64,000 bases of DNA from Humisphaera borealis (GCF_015169395.1 NZ_CP063458.1:2418001-2482000), one strand, 5' to 3'; positions 25,149 through 36,100 are shown, numbered from the stretch's first letter. Numbers and translations are program-made. Notes: generated by a model not told the origin, from the letters alone.

Positions 25149-26711
25149 CTACGGCTTGGCCGGCGCTGTGGCCGGACCGGCAGCAGCAGCCGCCATCCCT
25201 TTTTCCAAGGCGATCCGGCGTTCCTTCGGTGTGCCGAGGGGATCGAATCCGGCCGGAGCGCGTCCCCGCGCCCGAAGCCAGTCGAACGCCCGCACGCGAG
25301 CCGACGGAGAGCTGTCTTCCAGGTAGATCAGGTTTTCGGCGAGCAGTCGGTTGTCCAGATCCTGCCGTGAACCCAAGTTTCGTGAGACTTCCTCAATCGA
25401 AGCCACATTCCGACCCGCCTCACCGGCATGGTTGGCGAGCACTGCCGACAACTCCGGCGGCAACTTTCCCTCATTGAACAGTTTTCCGAGCAGCTCGAAC
25501 GAGGCCTTGTCCAGCAGCCAGCCCACGGCAGAAGCATCGCCCGGCCCGCCGGCGACGCCCGCGTTGAGCGCGCCATCGAGTGTCGCCTTGCCCTGCTCGG
25601 CGAGCTTGGCGAGCACGCTGTCATCGGCGACGAGCGCCACGTCTTCACAGAGTCGGGCACCGGTCTGCCCGGCCAGGTAGACGAGCGTCGGCCGCAACCG
25701 GCTTGCCGACGACAGCGACTCCGATGCCGCCCGTAACGCGGCCGACTCGCTGCGTCCGAAAGGCAGTGTCGTCGGACGTCGGGCGGCAAGTTCCGCCGAC
25801 TGTTTGATCTGCTCCATGCCCGACGACAGCGCTTCGAGGTGTTCGGCGGATGCGTCTCCGGGACCAATCTCGATCGCGACGGCGATGGCTTTGCCGCTCG
25901 CGGCATCGAACGACATCGGCACGACGATCGCCAGCGACTGTTTACCGGTCACTTCTCGGTCAATGATCGCAATTTCGCGCTGTGCCCACTGCACGGGCGG
26001 CGGTAGCGGCTTGGGGGCGGCGGGCTTGGCACCGGGCGCGGGCTTGGTCGCCGATTCGGCAGCCTCCTGCGCGTCGGCCGACACTTTCGTAGCGGCCAGG
26101 CCCTCGATCGCGACCGCGATCTGGACCGGCTGGGGCATGTCGGGGGTAAGCACGGTCACCGGTCGATACACGTAGATCTGCAGCGTTGCCGATGATTCCG
26201 TGCCGGCGATGTGAAGTTGAAAAGCATCTTTGGCGGTCGCTTCAAACACCGCCGAAACCCCACGCGGCACGGCGGCCCGCGCCGCAAAGAATGAGGTCGC
26301 CCGTCCCCGCGATGCATCGACAACGTCCGGCTGAAATCGGTCGGCGGCCTGCAAGGGTACGAACCGGGCCGTGCCGGTTAACCGTGACGACGCCAGCACC
26401 GGCGTGCCGAGCCGCGTCGCCGTGATCAGTCGCGCCTCAGAGCCGAGGGGTACGCCGACTGATGGAATGTTTTCCAGCGCCACGAACTGTACCTGCACTG
26501 CGAGCGCTTCGGCGGGCGGTGGAGCGGGTATGGTCTTGCTCGTCGGCCCCGAAAGTGGCGATCCGAAAAACTCAGACGACCGTGTCAGCGCCGAAGGCGC
26601 GGGCAACGGCGCGGGGACCTTATCGCGATCGGCATTGCCACAGCCCGACACCATCAAGGTCGCGGACACGGCAATCAACCAATAGGCCACTGGACCACTT
26701 CTGCCGAGCAT
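25149..26711 (-). CDS. Large lipoprotein of unknown function, 520 aa
   Basis: The signal MLGRSGPVAYWLIAVSATLM ends with VSGC, giving a lipid-modified Cys24. A Pro/Ala-rich spacer follows, then a mixed alpha/beta region (VQVQFVALENIPSVGVPLGS; later LAIVVPMSFDAASGKAIAVA). The C-terminal half is helical (VASIEEVSRNLGSRQDLDNRL ... AFDWLRARGRAPAGFDPLG). I recognise no family. It lies just upstream of, and is co-oriented with, the giant DUF748 gene, 166 bases apart, so a shared role in envelope assembly is possible. The frame is open to a GTG at 26741; ATG 26711 is chosen because the signal peptide begins there. Confidence 0.75.
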   Translation of the reverse strand: MLGRSGPVAYWLIAVSATLMVSGCGNADRDKVPAPLPAPSALTRSSEFFGSPLSGPTSKTIPAPPPAEALAVQVQFVALENIPSVGVPLGSEARLITATRLGTPVLASSRLTGTARFVPLQAADRFQPDVVDASRGRATSFFAARAAVPRGVSAVFEATAKDAFQLHIAGTESSATLQIYVYRPVTVLTPDMPQPVQIAVAIEGLAATKVSADAQEAAESATKPAPGAKPAAPKPLPPPVQWAQREIAIIDREVTGKQSLAIVVPMSFDAASGKAIAVAIEIGPGDASAEHLEALSSGMEQIKQSAELAARRPTTLPFGRSESAALRAASESLSSASRLRPTLVYLAGQTGARLCEDVALVADDSVLAKLAEQGKATLDGALNAGVAGGPGDASAVGWLLDKASFELLGKLFNEGKLPPELSAVLANHAGEAGRNVASIEEVSRNLGSRQDLDNRLLAENLIYLEDSSPSARVRAFDWLRARGRAPAGFDPLGTPKERRIALEKGMAAAAAGPATAPAKP

Positions 26712-26851
26712 ATGACTTATCCCCGATCGGGAGAGGAACACAGATTAAGGCGCGATATCAAGTTGGGCTCGGATATTAGCCCGTCAACTTCACGCAATGC
26801 AAAGGGGGCCGTGGATTTAGAGCCCATTCGCGGGGAATCCCGATACATCGA

Positions 26852-28492
26852 TCACGGTTGTGTGCTCTGCTCTACAGGACGCGTGACCGGCCGAGTCTGA
26901 CTTCCGTTTCGAATCGGTGGCCGGTCGCGAAGCCAAATTGCGCCGATGGAATCAAACAGGTAGTCGCGTCGCCACCAATATCCCTCCGAACGCTGGCTTG
27001 GCGACGCCAGGTGATAACGGAAGGTGCGAACGCGCAAAAACGCGGGATTCTCTTCGAACGGCGCGCTGGCGATCAGTCCCACCACCGGCTTTCGCTGCTC
27101 AAGCAATCCCTTCAGGAGCGATTGAAACCAAAGTTGCTCCTTCGGATCGCCCCACCGCAAAGACCACATCAGCCAATCCAGGCGCGGCATATGAGGGGCC
27201 GCGACACGCGGCTCGCGGGTGATATCGCCCGGCTTGAACCTGAACTCGTAAGGACGCCAGTTCACGCCGTCGCGGCTGGCTTCGATGATCATCTCGACCC
27301 GCTCCGATGGCATCACCCCGTAGATGCCGTAGCTGTTGACGATGCGCCATGGACGCAAGCCTCGGACGACCGGCTCGGTCAACGCGAGCACCTCCGAGCC
27401 CAAAAGCGCCCGCGGCAGCAGCTGGACGACGCTGACCGGGACCAACAAAACCGCGATCAGAACAGGCACCGCTTTCGGCCAGCGCCAGTACGGCGTCGCA
27501 TCGGTTGACGCGACAAAACGGCTGGCTGTTCGCGGCGATCCCGATCGCATGATCCATCGGTACGGTGCAGCAAGCGATCGGGCGATCCAGTGCCAGGCGG
27601 CGTCATCAAGGAGCGACAGGCAGAGCACCAAGGCGAGGTAGTTGAGGAACCCGTAGTTTCCGGTCGCCAGAATGAGCACCTGCACCGCCGCCAGCGGAAG
27701 GCACACGAGCCGGCGACCCCATCGCCCGAGCAGGATCGCGAAAGGAAGCACGAGTTCCGCGAACAGCAGTCCCCAGGTCGCCGCCGACAGCAGCCCGGCG
27801 GGCAATCGCGCGGCGTACCAACTGGTGAAGACCGGCAACGGCTGAATGACGAAGTACTTCAAAAGTGCAGTCCCGTCCCGCCAGGAAGGGTCCGCGAGCG
27901 TGATCTTCGCCAGTCCCGATCCGAACAGCAGACGGAACAGCAGCCACCAGACCAGCCACAGCAGCAGTCCTGATGGCTCGGCTTGTCGGTGGATCTTCAG
28001 CGACAACTGCCAGGGTGCGAGAAAGATCGCAAGGAAGCCGGTCTCGAGCAGCAGCGAATCCCACGGCGTATCGTCGAAGAACTGTTGCCCGCCGACCGCC
28101 ACAGAAAGATAGAGAACGAAGCAGCCCAGGAGCATGGGTGCCTGCAAAAGGCCCAGTGCAACCAGGGTTGCCGCCATTGCTCCGCCCAGACAGATGGCGT
28201 CGATCGTTGCGTCGGAGTGGTCGACCCAGAGAAGCGTGGGGTATCGCCAAGCGAGCGAAGCAGGTTTGTCCGCGGGTCGAGATGCGAGGAACTCGTGAAC
28301 GGGCAAAAGCCCCTGCCGCCCGATGAGCCCGTCGGCCTGCGACGCCATCGACAGAAACGCCGACAAGTAAACCAACGCCAGCCCGCGAAGAAAGATTTGC
28401 CGCGACAGCCGAAAGCTGAGCCGTTGCCGGCCGTCGTTGCGATCGGCAGGCGAGGCGATCGGCGAAGGTGTCGCGGTCGGTCGGTTCATCAT
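26852..28492 (-). CDS. Lipase maturation factor family (LMF1-like) membrane protein
   Basis: A 546-residue protein with many hydrophobic helices in residues 30-370 and a C-terminal soluble domain. Strings such as DTPWDSLLLETGFLAIFLAP, WLLFRLLFGSGLAKI and a final conserved block (GLRPWRIVNSYGIYGVMPSER, RFKPGDITREP, APHMPRLDWLMW) are hallmarks of the lipase maturation factor family. Animal LMF1 helps fold secreted lipases; bacterial homologues are uncharacterised. Two adjacent ATG codons start the frame and neither has a good Shine-Dalgarno. It is divergent from the Gfo/Idh gene. Confidence 0.88.
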   Translation of the reverse strand: MMNRPTATPSPIASPADRNDGRQRLSFRLSRQIFLRGLALVYLSAFLSMASQADGLIGRQGLLPVHEFLASRPADKPASLAWRYPTLLWVDHSDATIDAICLGGAMAATLVALGLLQAPMLLGCFVLYLSVAVGGQQFFDDTPWDSLLLETGFLAIFLAPWQLSLKIHRQAEPSGLLLWLVWWLLFRLLFGSGLAKITLADPSWRDGTALLKYFVIQPLPVFTSWYAARLPAGLLSAATWGLLFAELVLPFAILLGRWGRRLVCLPLAAVQVLILATGNYGFLNYLALVLCLSLLDDAAWHWIARSLAAPYRWIMRSGSPRTASRFVASTDATPYWRWPKAVPVLIAVLLVPVSVVQLLPRALLGSEVLALTEPVVRGLRPWRIVNSYGIYGVMPSERVEMIIEASRDGVNWRPYEFRFKPGDITREPRVAAPHMPRLDWLMWSLRWGDPKEQLWFQSLLKGLLEQRKPVVGLIASAPFEENPAFLRVRTFRYHLASPSQRSEGYWWRRDYLFDSIGAIWLRDRPPIRNGSQTRPVTRPVEQSTQP

Positions 28493-28875
28493 AAGGAGAA
28501 ATGCCGGGTGGCTGAGCAGACGGGGCGTAGCTTCGGCAACGGAGGGACGGCCGTATTAGGCAACCCGCAGCCGTGCTACCCATCCACCTCGCCGTTCCAA
28601 CGCCTTGTCATCGTGCGAACAACACGCCGGCGGGATGACTGGTAGAGCACTATAGCTGAGGGTGCTGTACCGCCAAACCCGGTTGCCGTATGCAACCGTA
28701 AAGCCCGTCAAGGATTCGGTTGCGACCCGCCGGCCCTGAAACTATGCTTTTGGGCTGCAGGTCGCCCATCCCGGCGGAGCAGCGAACCTGGAAGCAGATC
28801 CCGATCGTTTGATCCCGAGTTGACCGAATACCAGGGTCCTTCGATCCGACCCCATACCTCTCTGGAGTAGAGTCC
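28493..28875. other. Intergenic region between divergent genes
   Basis: 383 bases between the LMF gene (minus) and the Gfo/Idh gene (plus). I find no repeat pair, clear promoter or small gene. A minus-strand open frame entering from the Gfo/Idh gene is a shadow. Confidence 0.55.
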
Positions 28876-30279
28876 ATGTCGCAGAAGATGAACCGTCGTG
28901 ACATCCTTAAAGGCGCGGCCGCGGCCACTGCCGGATATTGGGTTCTGGGTCGCCAGACCATGGCGCAGGAACTGTCCAGCAAAAGCCCCAACGAGAAGGT
29001 CAACTTCGCGTCGATCGGCATCGGCGGCAAGGGAGACAGCGACTCTGAGCACGTCGGCAAGCTCGGCAACCTCGTCGCGATTTGCGACGTCGACACCGAC
29101 CGCCTCGGCAAGAAGAACGAGAAGTACCCCAAGGCCAAGGCGTTCACCGACTTCCGCGAGATGTTCGACAAGATGGGCAAGGAGTTCGATGCCGTCACCG
29201 TCTCCACGCCCGACCACACCCACGCCGTCGCGACGATGATGGCGATCAAGGCCGGCAAGCACGTCTACACCCAGAAGCCGATGACGCACGACGTCTCGGA
29301 AGCCCGCGCTCTTCGCCTGGCCGCCAAGGAAGCCAAGGTCGCCACACAGATGGGCAACCAGGGCACTGCCAGCAGCAAGCTCCGCGAAGGCGTCGAGCTG
29401 ATCCAGGCTGGCGTACTTGGCGACGTGACGGAAGTCCACATCTGGACCAACCGCCCCGTCTGGCCGCAGAGCCCCACGATCACGACCCGCCCCGAAGTCG
29501 CCCCCGTCCCGGCGAACCTCAAGTGGGACCTCTGGCTCGGCACCGCTCCCTTCCGTGAATACGGCGCCAAGTTCTATCACCCCTTCAACTGGCGTGGCTG
29601 GTGGGACTACGGCACCGGCGCTCTCGGCGACATGGGCTGCCACACCGCCAACCTCCCGTTCATGGCGCTCAAGCTCGGCTACCCCAAGACCCTGGTCGGC
29701 TCCAGCGAAGAGCTGAACAAGGAGACCTACCCCGCCTGGGGCCGGGCCGACTACGAATTTGACGCCCGCGGTTCCATGCCCCCGGTTAAGGTCAGCTGGT
29801 ACGAAGGCAAGAAGGACGGCAAGCTCGTCCACCCGCCGGAAGAACTCGTGAAAAAGGTTCTCGAACAGGCCGGCGTCAAGGGCAAGGGCGGCGCGGCTCC
29901 TCAGCTCAATAACAGCGGCTCGATCATCGTCGGTTCCAAGGGCATGCTCTACTCCCCCCACGACTACGGCGGAGCCTGGGTTCTGCTGCCGCAGGAACAG
30001 TTCAAGGACTACAAGGCCCCTGCCCAAACCCTGCCCCGCAACGATAAGGGCGACGAAGGCCAGAAGGCCGAGTGGGTCGCTGCGATCAAGGGTGGCCCCG
30101 CCGCCCTGTCGAACTTCGACTACGCCGGCATGCTCACCGAGTTCATCCTGCTGGGGAACATCGCGATTCTCGGCAAGGGCAAGAAGCTCGAATGGGACGG
30201 CCCGAACATGAAGTTCACCAACGCCCCGGAGATGGACCAGTACCTCAAGCGCACCTACCGTGCCCCCTGGACCCTCTAA
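28876..30279 (+). CDS. Gfo/Idh/MocA family oxidoreductase, Tat-exported
   Basis: A 467-residue protein. The N-terminus MNRRDILKGAAAATAGYW is a twin-arginine signal, so it acts outside the cytoplasm with a bound cofactor. The Rossmann part contains ASIGIGGKG and AICDVD, then STPDHTHA and the modified EKP motif TQKPM. The C-terminal domain is the typical GFO fold (WDYGTGALGDMGCH supplies the catalytic His region). Members oxidise or rearrange sugars and cyclitols with NAD(P); exported ones are abundant in Planctomycetota and used in glycan breakdown. GGAG precedes ATG 28876. A strong terminator follows. Lys codons are almost all AAG, suggesting high expression. Confidence 0.93.
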   Translation: MSQKMNRRDILKGAAAATAGYWVLGRQTMAQELSSKSPNEKVNFASIGIGGKGDSDSEHVGKLGNLVAICDVDTDRLGKKNEKYPKAKAFTDFREMFDKMGKEFDAVTVSTPDHTHAVATMMAIKAGKHVYTQKPMTHDVSEARALRLAAKEAKVATQMGNQGTASSKLREGVELIQAGVLGDVTEVHIWTNRPVWPQSPTITTRPEVAPVPANLKWDLWLGTAPFREYGAKFYHPFNWRGWWDYGTGALGDMGCHTANLPFMALKLGYPKTLVGSSEELNKETYPAWGRADYEFDARGSMPPVKVSWYEGKKDGKLVHPPEELVKKVLEQAGVKGKGGAAPQLNNSGSIIVGSKGMLYSPHDYGGAWVLLPQEQFKDYKAPAQTLPRNDKGDEGQKAEWVAAIKGGPAALSNFDYAGMLTEFILLGNIAILGKGKKLEWDGPNMKFTNAPEMDQYLKRTYRAPWTL

Positions 30280-30671
30280 AACTCGCGGCCTTCATCGCAC
30301 GCGAGCGCAATTCAGACTTCAGCCCGCGCCGGACCCGTCCGGCGCGGGCTTTTTTGTGTGTTGGGCTGATCGCACCGCGATTTGACATCGTTCGACGTCA
30401 TTCGAACGCGCTTCACGGGATCTCGCCTTATGGTTAGCCGTGACGCGTAGCGGAGCGGTGCGCGTCGTGCGGCCCGATCCTCTGCCGGGCAGGATCCTGT
30501 CGGAAGACTGCGATCGCCGCAACGCGGCCATGAAAAGCGGTTGAATAACTACACTTCTGGCTCATTTGTTCAAACTTGACAGCACTGTAATCAAGTCACC
30601 GACGTCCCACACCGATCCAACTATGTCCAACCGTCTTTTCAGAACGGTCGCTTCAACAGTGGGGTCTAACG
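30280..30671. other. Intergenic region before the hybrid kinase gene
   Basis: 392 bases. The first part holds a terminator (30321-30356). The stretch 30540-30670 is richer in A/T than its surroundings and contains TTGACA at 30576-30581, but no convincing -10 at standard spacing. Nothing else is recognised. Confidence 0.5.
30321..30356 (+). terminator. Rho-independent terminator of the Gfo/Idh gene
   Basis: A 13-bp perfect stem (AGCCCGCGCCGGA with TCCGGCGCGGGCT) around CCCG, followed by TTTTTT. It lies 41 bases after the stop codon. Confidence 0.92.
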
Positions 30672-33600
30672 ATGCTGGGTTGGTTTCACAGCCTCAAAGT
30701 CGCGCACAAACTGGCCCTGATCAGTTTTATCTTCGTGGTCCCTGACTCGCTGATGCTCTACCTGTTCATCACGAGCATCAACGAAAACATTGAGTTCGCC
30801 AAACTTGAAAAAGTGGGCAACGAATTCCAGCGCCCCGTCGAGCGCCTGCTGGATCTCGTCCCCCAGCAACGGCTCGACGCCCGGCGGTCGCCCGACGAGG
30901 CCGCCGAGGCACGCATGCGGGCACGGGCGAGCGAGATCGACGAGGCGTTCGCAGTCCTGGCCGAAGTCGATGCCCGGCTGGGGCAGACGCTCGATTTCAA
31001 TCGCGAATCGCTCTCGAAACATCAGCGGCTCGGCTGCGATGCGACCAGCGTCCGGGCCGAGTGGGAGAGCCTGAAATCCGCTACGGCCCGAGATGAGATC
31101 ACGGCGGCCGCTCGCGACCAGCACTACCTGCGGTTGATCGATCACCTTCGAGGCATGATCGCCCATGCCGGCGACATGTCGAACCTCATCCTTGATCCCG
31201 ATCTCGACAGCTACTACATGATGGACGTCACGCTGATGGCGATCCCACAAACGCAGGATCGGCTCCATCGCGTCATGGCCGACGGCGAAGATCTCTTCCG
31301 TGCCAGAACCAATGAAGACATCGCCCGCTGCAAGGTGGCATTGGCGATCGATCTGGCCTTTCTCAAAATCGATGATCTGGATCGCATCACCGGCAGCATC
31401 CAAACCGCGTTGACCAGCGACAATCCACAATCGCGGGTACATCCCACCCTCCATGCCCGGATTCCGCCTGCGTTGCAGGCGTACACGAACGCCGCCACCC
31501 GCTTTAACGACCTGACCGCGCAACTGCACGGGGACGGGAACGTGCGGCCGACGCTCAACGAATACCTCGCCGCCGGCGAACAGGCCCGACAGGCTTCGTA
31601 TCAGCTCTGGTCTGTCGCCGATGAAGAGCTCAACGGAATGCTGCAGAGCCGGATCGATTACTACGTGAATCGCCGGACTCGCAGCCTCGGCGTTGCCGCC
31701 TGCGCGTTGCTGGCGGCGAGCGTGCTCGTGACCTTTATCACGCGAAGCATCAGCCGCCCCCTCAAGAAGCAGGCAGAGCAGCTCCAGGCGATGAACCAGG
31801 AGCTGACACAGGCCCGTGCCAAGCTCGAAGAGCGCGTCGTCACCGCCGACGCCGCGCTGGTCAGAACGGAAGAGAAGTACAGAAAGATCTTTGAAAACGC
31901 GGTGATGGGAATCTTTCAAACCTCGCCGGACGGGAGGTACCGCAGCGCGAACCCGGCGATGGCGTGCATCTTCGGCTTCGATTCGCCGGAGCAGATGCTC
32001 GCCAACGACGCCGAAACCAATCGCCGGTGCTATGTCGATCCTGATACCCGGCTGCTATTCGAACAGTTGATGGCCGATCGCGGCCATGTATCGGACTTTC
32101 AGTCGGAGATTCGCACGCCCGATGGAATCCGCTGGATCAGTGAGAATGCTCAGACGGTTCGCGACGAGTTCGGGCAGACGGTCTACTACGAGGGAACTGT
32201 CGAGGACATCACCCAGCGCAAGCGGGCCGAGGCCGACGAACGACTGGCCAAGGAGAGCATCGAAGCGGCGCGAGCAGCCGCCGAAGACGCCCGTGCCGCC
32301 GCCGAAGCGGCCAGCACCGCCAAGAGCGACTTCCTGGCGACCATGAGCCATGAAATCCGCACGCCGTTGAACGGCGTGATCGGCATGGCCGACCTGCTTT
32401 CCCACACCCCGCTGACACCGCAACAGGCCCGCTACGCGAGCATCATCCAGTCGTCATCCGACGGACTGCTCGCGATCATCAACCAGGTCCTGGACTTCTC
32501 GAAGATTGAAGCCGGCAAGCTGGAGCTGTGCGAGCGCGACTTTGAACTTCCGTCGGCCGTGGAGGAAGTCGTCGTCGTTCTGGCCCAAAAGGCCGCGACA
32601 AAGGGGCTCGAGCTGGCATACCGGATCGACCAGGGCGTCCCGTCGAACGTCCGGGGCGATGACGACCGCCTCCGCCAGGTCCTCATGAACATCGTGAACA
32701 ATGCCATCAAGTTCACGGCGAGCGGCGAGGTCGTGGTGCGGGTGACGGTGGACAAGGATGAAACCGCCTGTCTCGAAGACAACAACAGGGTAATGCTAAG
32801 GTTCGCCATCACCGACACCGGGCCGGGCATTCCCGCCGAACGTCTGCACCGGCTTTTCAAGAGCTTTTCGCAGGTGGATAGCTCGATCACGCGTCAGCAC
32901 GGCGGGACCGGGCTTGGACTGGCGATCTCGAAGCAACTTGTTGAATTGATGGGAGGCCGGATTGGGGTCGAAAGTACCCCTGGCAAGGGTTCCACCTTCT
33001 GGTTCACAGTGGCGTTGTCGCTGCGGCAAAAGGCGGCGGTGAATGTTGCGGCATTCTCCCTGGCTGGCCGGCGTGTGTTGGTGGTGGACGACAACCTCAC
33101 GCAATGCCAGGTCCTCCACGAGCAACTGCGAACGTGGGGCTTGGATGCCCACTACGCGACCGACCCGCGGATCGCGCTCGATATGCTCGCCGAAAGCGCG
33201 CGGCGCGGCACGCCGTTCGATCTGGCGATCGTGGACCTGAACATGCCCGTCATGGACGGCTTTGCCTTGGCCCGGGCCGTCCGTGGCAATAGGGAACTCG
33301 CAATGCTGCCACTGGTCCTGATGAGCGGCGTAGAGGCCTCCGGCGCTGCCGAGGAAAGCAAGCTGGGACAGTTCCTGACCAAACCCGTTCGGCAATCGGA
33401 TCTGCTGGACGCGGTAATGAAAGCCCTGGCCCGCCCGGCGGATCTGCCGGCGGCCGTTCCTCCGACCGGTGCCACGGCACCGGCGCAGGACCGCAGCGCG
33501 ATGCGCATCCTGCTCGCCGAGGACATGGAAGTGAACCAGTTCGTGGTCGTCGAGACGATCGCCCGTGACGGTTACACGTGTGACATTGCGTCGAACGGTC

Positions 33601-34394
33601 GCGAAGCGGTCGCCGCCGCTACGGCGAAGGAGTACGACCTGATCCTGATGGATTGCCAGATGCCGGAACTGAGCGGCTTCGAGGCAACCGCAGCAATCCG
33701 GGAGTTCGAGCGAACTCAGCGGCCCAATGGCGTTCGGGCGCGAATCATTGCCCTGACCGCCAACGCGGTGAAGGGAGATCGTGAACGATGTCTTGCCGCC
33801 GGGATGGACGATTACCTGACCAAGCCACTCGACCCGGTGAAACTGTTGCGAAGCATCGCATCGACCGAGCCGGCCGGTCCTGTCGAGATGACCGCCGGGC
33901 AGACCGCTCCGGCCGCCCGTGCAAACCCGATCGCGACAGCCGCCGCGACGTCGGCGGACCCAGTGAAAGCGGACGTCGAAGCCACCGTCGCCGGTGTGAT
34001 CGACTACCACGATCTCCTGGCTCGGTGCGACGGCGACAAGAACATGATGGGACGACTGGCGCAGAAGTTCCACGCCAAGAGCGGGCAGATCTGGGTCGAT
34101 CTGGAAGCCCGTTTCCGTTCCGGCGACGCCGAGGGAACCACGCGCCTGGCCCATGCGCTCAAGGGAACGGCAGCGAACCTCTCGGCCGGAAGGGTCGCGA
34201 AACTCGCCGAGGAACTCGAAGAGCTTGGCCGCTCGGCTGAACTGACCTCGGCGGAGGACGTTGTCCGGCAGCTGGGCCAGCAGATTGAACAGTGCCGGAC
34301 GGCGCTGATGAGCCTTTCCGAATCGTGCAACGCCAGTCGCATGGCTGATTGCGGTGACGCAGCAGGCGTATCCACCTCGAAGGGGAAACTGTGA
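30672..34394 (+). CDS. Hybrid sensor histidine kinase: PAS-HisKA-HATPase-REC-REC-Hpt
   Basis: A 1240-residue membrane kinase. TM1 is about 12-34 and TM2 about 335-357, enclosing a ~300-residue helical sensor domain of unknown ligand. Then come a coiled coil, a PAS domain (~400-515), HisKA with phospho-acceptor H560 in [11 protein letters not shown], and HATPase (N-box [13 protein letters not shown]1 [17 protein letters not shown]). Receiver 1 follows (D855 in IVDLNMP), then receiver 2 (D994 in LMDCQMP) and a C-terminal Hpt domain (H1161 in [11 protein letters not shown]). A full phosphorelay is thus in one chain. The stop overlaps the start of the HD-GYP regulator, its likely partner. No HAMP domain is evident. 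Confidence 0.95.
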   Translation: MLGWFHSLKVAHKLALISFIFVVPDSLMLYLFITSINENIEFAKLEKVGNEFQRPVERLLDLVPQQRLDARRSPDEAAEARMRARASEIDEAFAVLAEVDARLGQTLDFNRESLSKHQRLGCDATSVRAEWESLKSATARDEITAAARDQHYLRLIDHLRGMIAHAGDMSNLILDPDLDSYYMMDVTLMAIPQTQDRLHRVMADGEDLFRARTNEDIARCKVALAIDLAFLKIDDLDRITGSIQTALTSDNPQSRVHPTLHARIPPALQAYTNAATRFNDLTAQLHGDGNVRPTLNEYLAAGEQARQASYQLWSVADEELNGMLQSRIDYYVNRRTRSLGVAACALLAASVLVTFITRSISRPLKKQAEQLQAMNQELTQARAKLEERVVTADAALVRTEEKYRKIFENAVMGIFQTSPDGRYRSANPAMACIFGFDSPEQMLANDAETNRRCYVDPDTRLLFEQLMADRGHVSDFQSEIRTPDGIRWISENAQTVRDEFGQTVYYEGTVEDITQRKRAEADERLAKESIEAARAAAEDARAAAEAASTAKSDFLATMSHEIRTPLNGVIGMADLLSHTPLTPQQARYASIIQSSSDGLLAIINQVLDFSKIEAGKLELCERDFELPSAVEEVVVVLAQKAATKGLELAYRIDQGVPSNVRGDDDRLRQVLMNIVNNAIKFTASGEVVVRVTVDKDETACLEDNNRVMLRFAITDTGPGIPAERLHRLFKSFSQVDSSITRQHGGTGLGLAISKQLVELMGGRIGVESTPGKGSTFWFTVALSLRQKAAVNVAAFSLAGRRVLVVDDNLTQCQVLHEQLRTWGLDAHYATDPRIALDMLAESARRGTPFDLAIVDLNMPVMDGFALARAVRGNRELAMLPLVLMSGVEASGAAEESKLGQFLTKPVRQSDLLDAVMKALARPADLPAAVPPTGATAPAQDRSAMRILLAEDMEVNQFVVVETIARDGYTCDIASNGREAVAAATAKEYDLILMDCQMPELSGFEATAAIREFERTQRPNGVRARIIALTANAVKGDRERCLAAGMDDYLTKPLDPVKLLRSIASTEPAGPVEMTAGQTAPAARANPIATAAATSADPVKADVEATVAGVIDYHDLLARCDGDKNMMGRLAQKFHAKSGQIWVDLEARFRSGDAEGTTRLAHALKGTAANLSAGRVAKLAEELEELGRSAELTSAEDVVRQLGQQIEQCRTALMSLSESCNASRMADCGDAAGVSTSKGKL

Positions 34395-35410
34395 AAGTTC
34401 TGGTAGCAGACGACGACGACATCACGCTCGAACTGGTTGCGGCCATGCTCCGCCGCCGGGGGTACGAGGTGGACACCGTTTCCGACGGTCGTCAGGCCCT
34501 GGACATCCTGGCCAGCGGCAACCATCGGATCGTCATCTCCGATTGGGAGATGCCCAACCTCAGCGGCCCGCAGCTTTGCGAGGCCATCCGGGCGGCGGAC
34601 TTCGGCGGATACGTCTACACGATTCTCCTCACAGGGCGGAACAAGAACGGCGACTCGGTCGCCGGGTTGAATGCCGGTGCCGACGACTTTATCACCAAGC
34701 CGGTCGACCCCGACCAACTCGCCGCCCGCATCCGCATTGCCGAGCGTATCTTGTCGTTCCAGACGCAGGATGTGACGATCTTCGCACTCGCGAAGCTCGC
34801 CGAATCACGTGACCCGGAAACGGGTGCCCACCTCGAGCGTGTCCGGAGCTACAGCCGGGTGCTTGCGGAATACCTGACGCGGACGTCCAAACATGTGATC
34901 GAAGGTACGGCGAACTACACGCAGCTGATCTACCAGACCAGCCCGCTTCATGACATCGGCAAAGTAGGCATTCCCGACCACGTACTGTTGAAGCCGGGTC
35001 GCCTCAGCGACGAAGAGTTCGAAATCATGAAATCGCACACCCTCCTGGGTGCGCGCACGCTCGAGGCTGCTCTCAAGGAGCACCCCGAGGCAAGCTTTCT
35101 GAGGATGGCGCTCGACATCGCGCTGACGCACCACGAACGGTGGGACGGAACCGGCTACCCGAACGGCCTCAAGGGAGAAGCGATCCCACTGTGCGGCCGG
35201 GTCGTCGCGCTGGCCGACGTCTACGACGCGCTGACCAGCAAGCGCGTTTACAAGGGCGCCTATTCGCACAGCGTCGCCAAGGCGATCATTCTCAAGGACT
35301 CGGGTATCCATTTCGACCCGGCGGTGGTGGATGCGTTCGTCGCCTGCGAATCCTCCTTCGTCCGAATCGCCGAGAAGTACCGCGACCACGACGTCGCAGC
35401 GGCGGCCTGA
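34391..35410 (+). CDS. Response regulator with HD-GYP domain (RpfG type)
   Basis: A 339-residue protein. The receiver domain has acidic pocket DDDD (7-10), phospho-acceptor D51 in ISDWEMP and K103 in ITKP. The HD-GYP domain has HDIGK (H187, D188), THHERWDGTGYP (about 247-258) and the trailing ALADVYDALT, so all metal and substrate motifs of an active cyclic-di-GMP phosphodiesterase are intact. It starts at GTG 34391, overlapping the kinase stop by four bases, so translation is coupled and phosphotransfer from the kinase Hpt is the obvious input. Output would be lowering of cyclic-di-GMP. A PilZ receptor is at 61421. Confidence 0.95.
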   Translation: MKVLVADDDDITLELVAAMLRRRGYEVDTVSDGRQALDILASGNHRIVISDWEMPNLSGPQLCEAIRAADFGGYVYTILLTGRNKNGDSVAGLNAGADDFITKPVDPDQLAARIRIAERILSFQTQDVTIFALAKLAESRDPETGAHLERVRSYSRVLAEYLTRTSKHVIEGTANYTQLIYQTSPLHDIGKVGIPDHVLLKPGRLSDEEFEIMKSHTLLGARTLEAALKEHPEASFLRMALDIALTHHERWDGTGYPNGLKGEAIPLCGRVVALADVYDALTSKRVYKGAYSHSVAKAIILKDSGIHFDPAVVDAFVACESSFVRIAEKYRDHDVAAAA

Positions 35411-35614
35411 GCCGACAATTTCACGCCATCACTGGCAATCTCCATCTACCGCGCGTCGCCGGGGTCATTTACACTGTCGGCGGTGCGTCCGGGCGCTGAG
35501 GGGCGGGGCATTGCCGCCCGTTGCCGCATGGCCCTCCTCGGTCGCGTCACTTCTTTCAACCACCTGAGTGCTTCGGCTCAGGGTCCGGACGGCTCTTTTG
35601 GATGGAGATCTGAC

Positions 35615-36100
35615 ATGGGAACCCCCGCAAAGAACACAATCTGCCTGTGGTACAACCGCGACGCCGAGGAGGCGGCGCGGTTCTACGCCAGCGTCTTTCC
35701 CGATTCATCCGTCAGTGCGGTCCACCGCGCCCCCAGCGACTTTCCATCGGGCAAGAAAGGGGACGTATTGACTGTCCAGTTCACCGTGATGGGCATCCCC
35801 TGTCTCGGCCTCAATGGTGGGCCCGCGTTCAAGCAAACCGAGGCGTTCTCGTTCCAAGTCGCGACCGCCGACCAGGCCGAAACCGATCGCTATTGGAACG
35901 CGATCGTCAACAACGGCGGCCAGGAGAGCGAGTGTGGCTGGTGCAAGGACAAGTGGGGCCTGTCCTGGCAGATCACCCCGGTCGCGCTCACAAAAGCCTT
36001 CACCAGCCCCGACCCCGCCGTCGCCCAGCGGGCGTTCCAGGCGATGATGACCATGAAAAAGATCGACGTCGCCGCGATCGAAGCGGCGGTTCGGGGATGA
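35615..36100 (+). CDS. VOC/PhnB-like protein (3-demethylubiquinone methyltransferase-like domain)
   Basis: A 161-residue glyoxalase-fold protein. The opening NTICLWYNRDAEEAARFYASVF and the core CGWCKDKWGLSWQITP are characteristic of the PhnB/YjdN subgroup, whose members lack a confirmed activity. The start ATG 35615 has GGAG eight bases upstream; the frame stays open to 35483, but that stretch is intergenic in character. It stands alone between the HD-GYP gene and an esterase gene. Confidence 0.88.
   Translation: MGTPAKNTICLWYNRDAEEAARFYASVFPDSSVSAVHRAPSDFPSGKKGDVLTVQFTVMGIPCLGLNGGPAFKQTEAFSFQVATADQAETDRYWNAIVNNGGQESECGWCKDKWGLSWQITPVALTKAFTSPDPAVAQRAFQAMMTMKKIDVAAIEAAVRG

Noticed and set aside
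28708-30027. 439-residue minus-strand open frame opposite the Gfo/Idh gene
   Set aside because: It is an antisense shadow of a strongly recognised gene whose GC-rich third positions keep the opposite frame open; no ribosome site or family match.
30576-30593. Sigma-70 promoter with TTGACA at 30576
   Set aside because: No acceptable -10 hexamer lies 16-18 bases downstream, so the hexamer alone is not enough.
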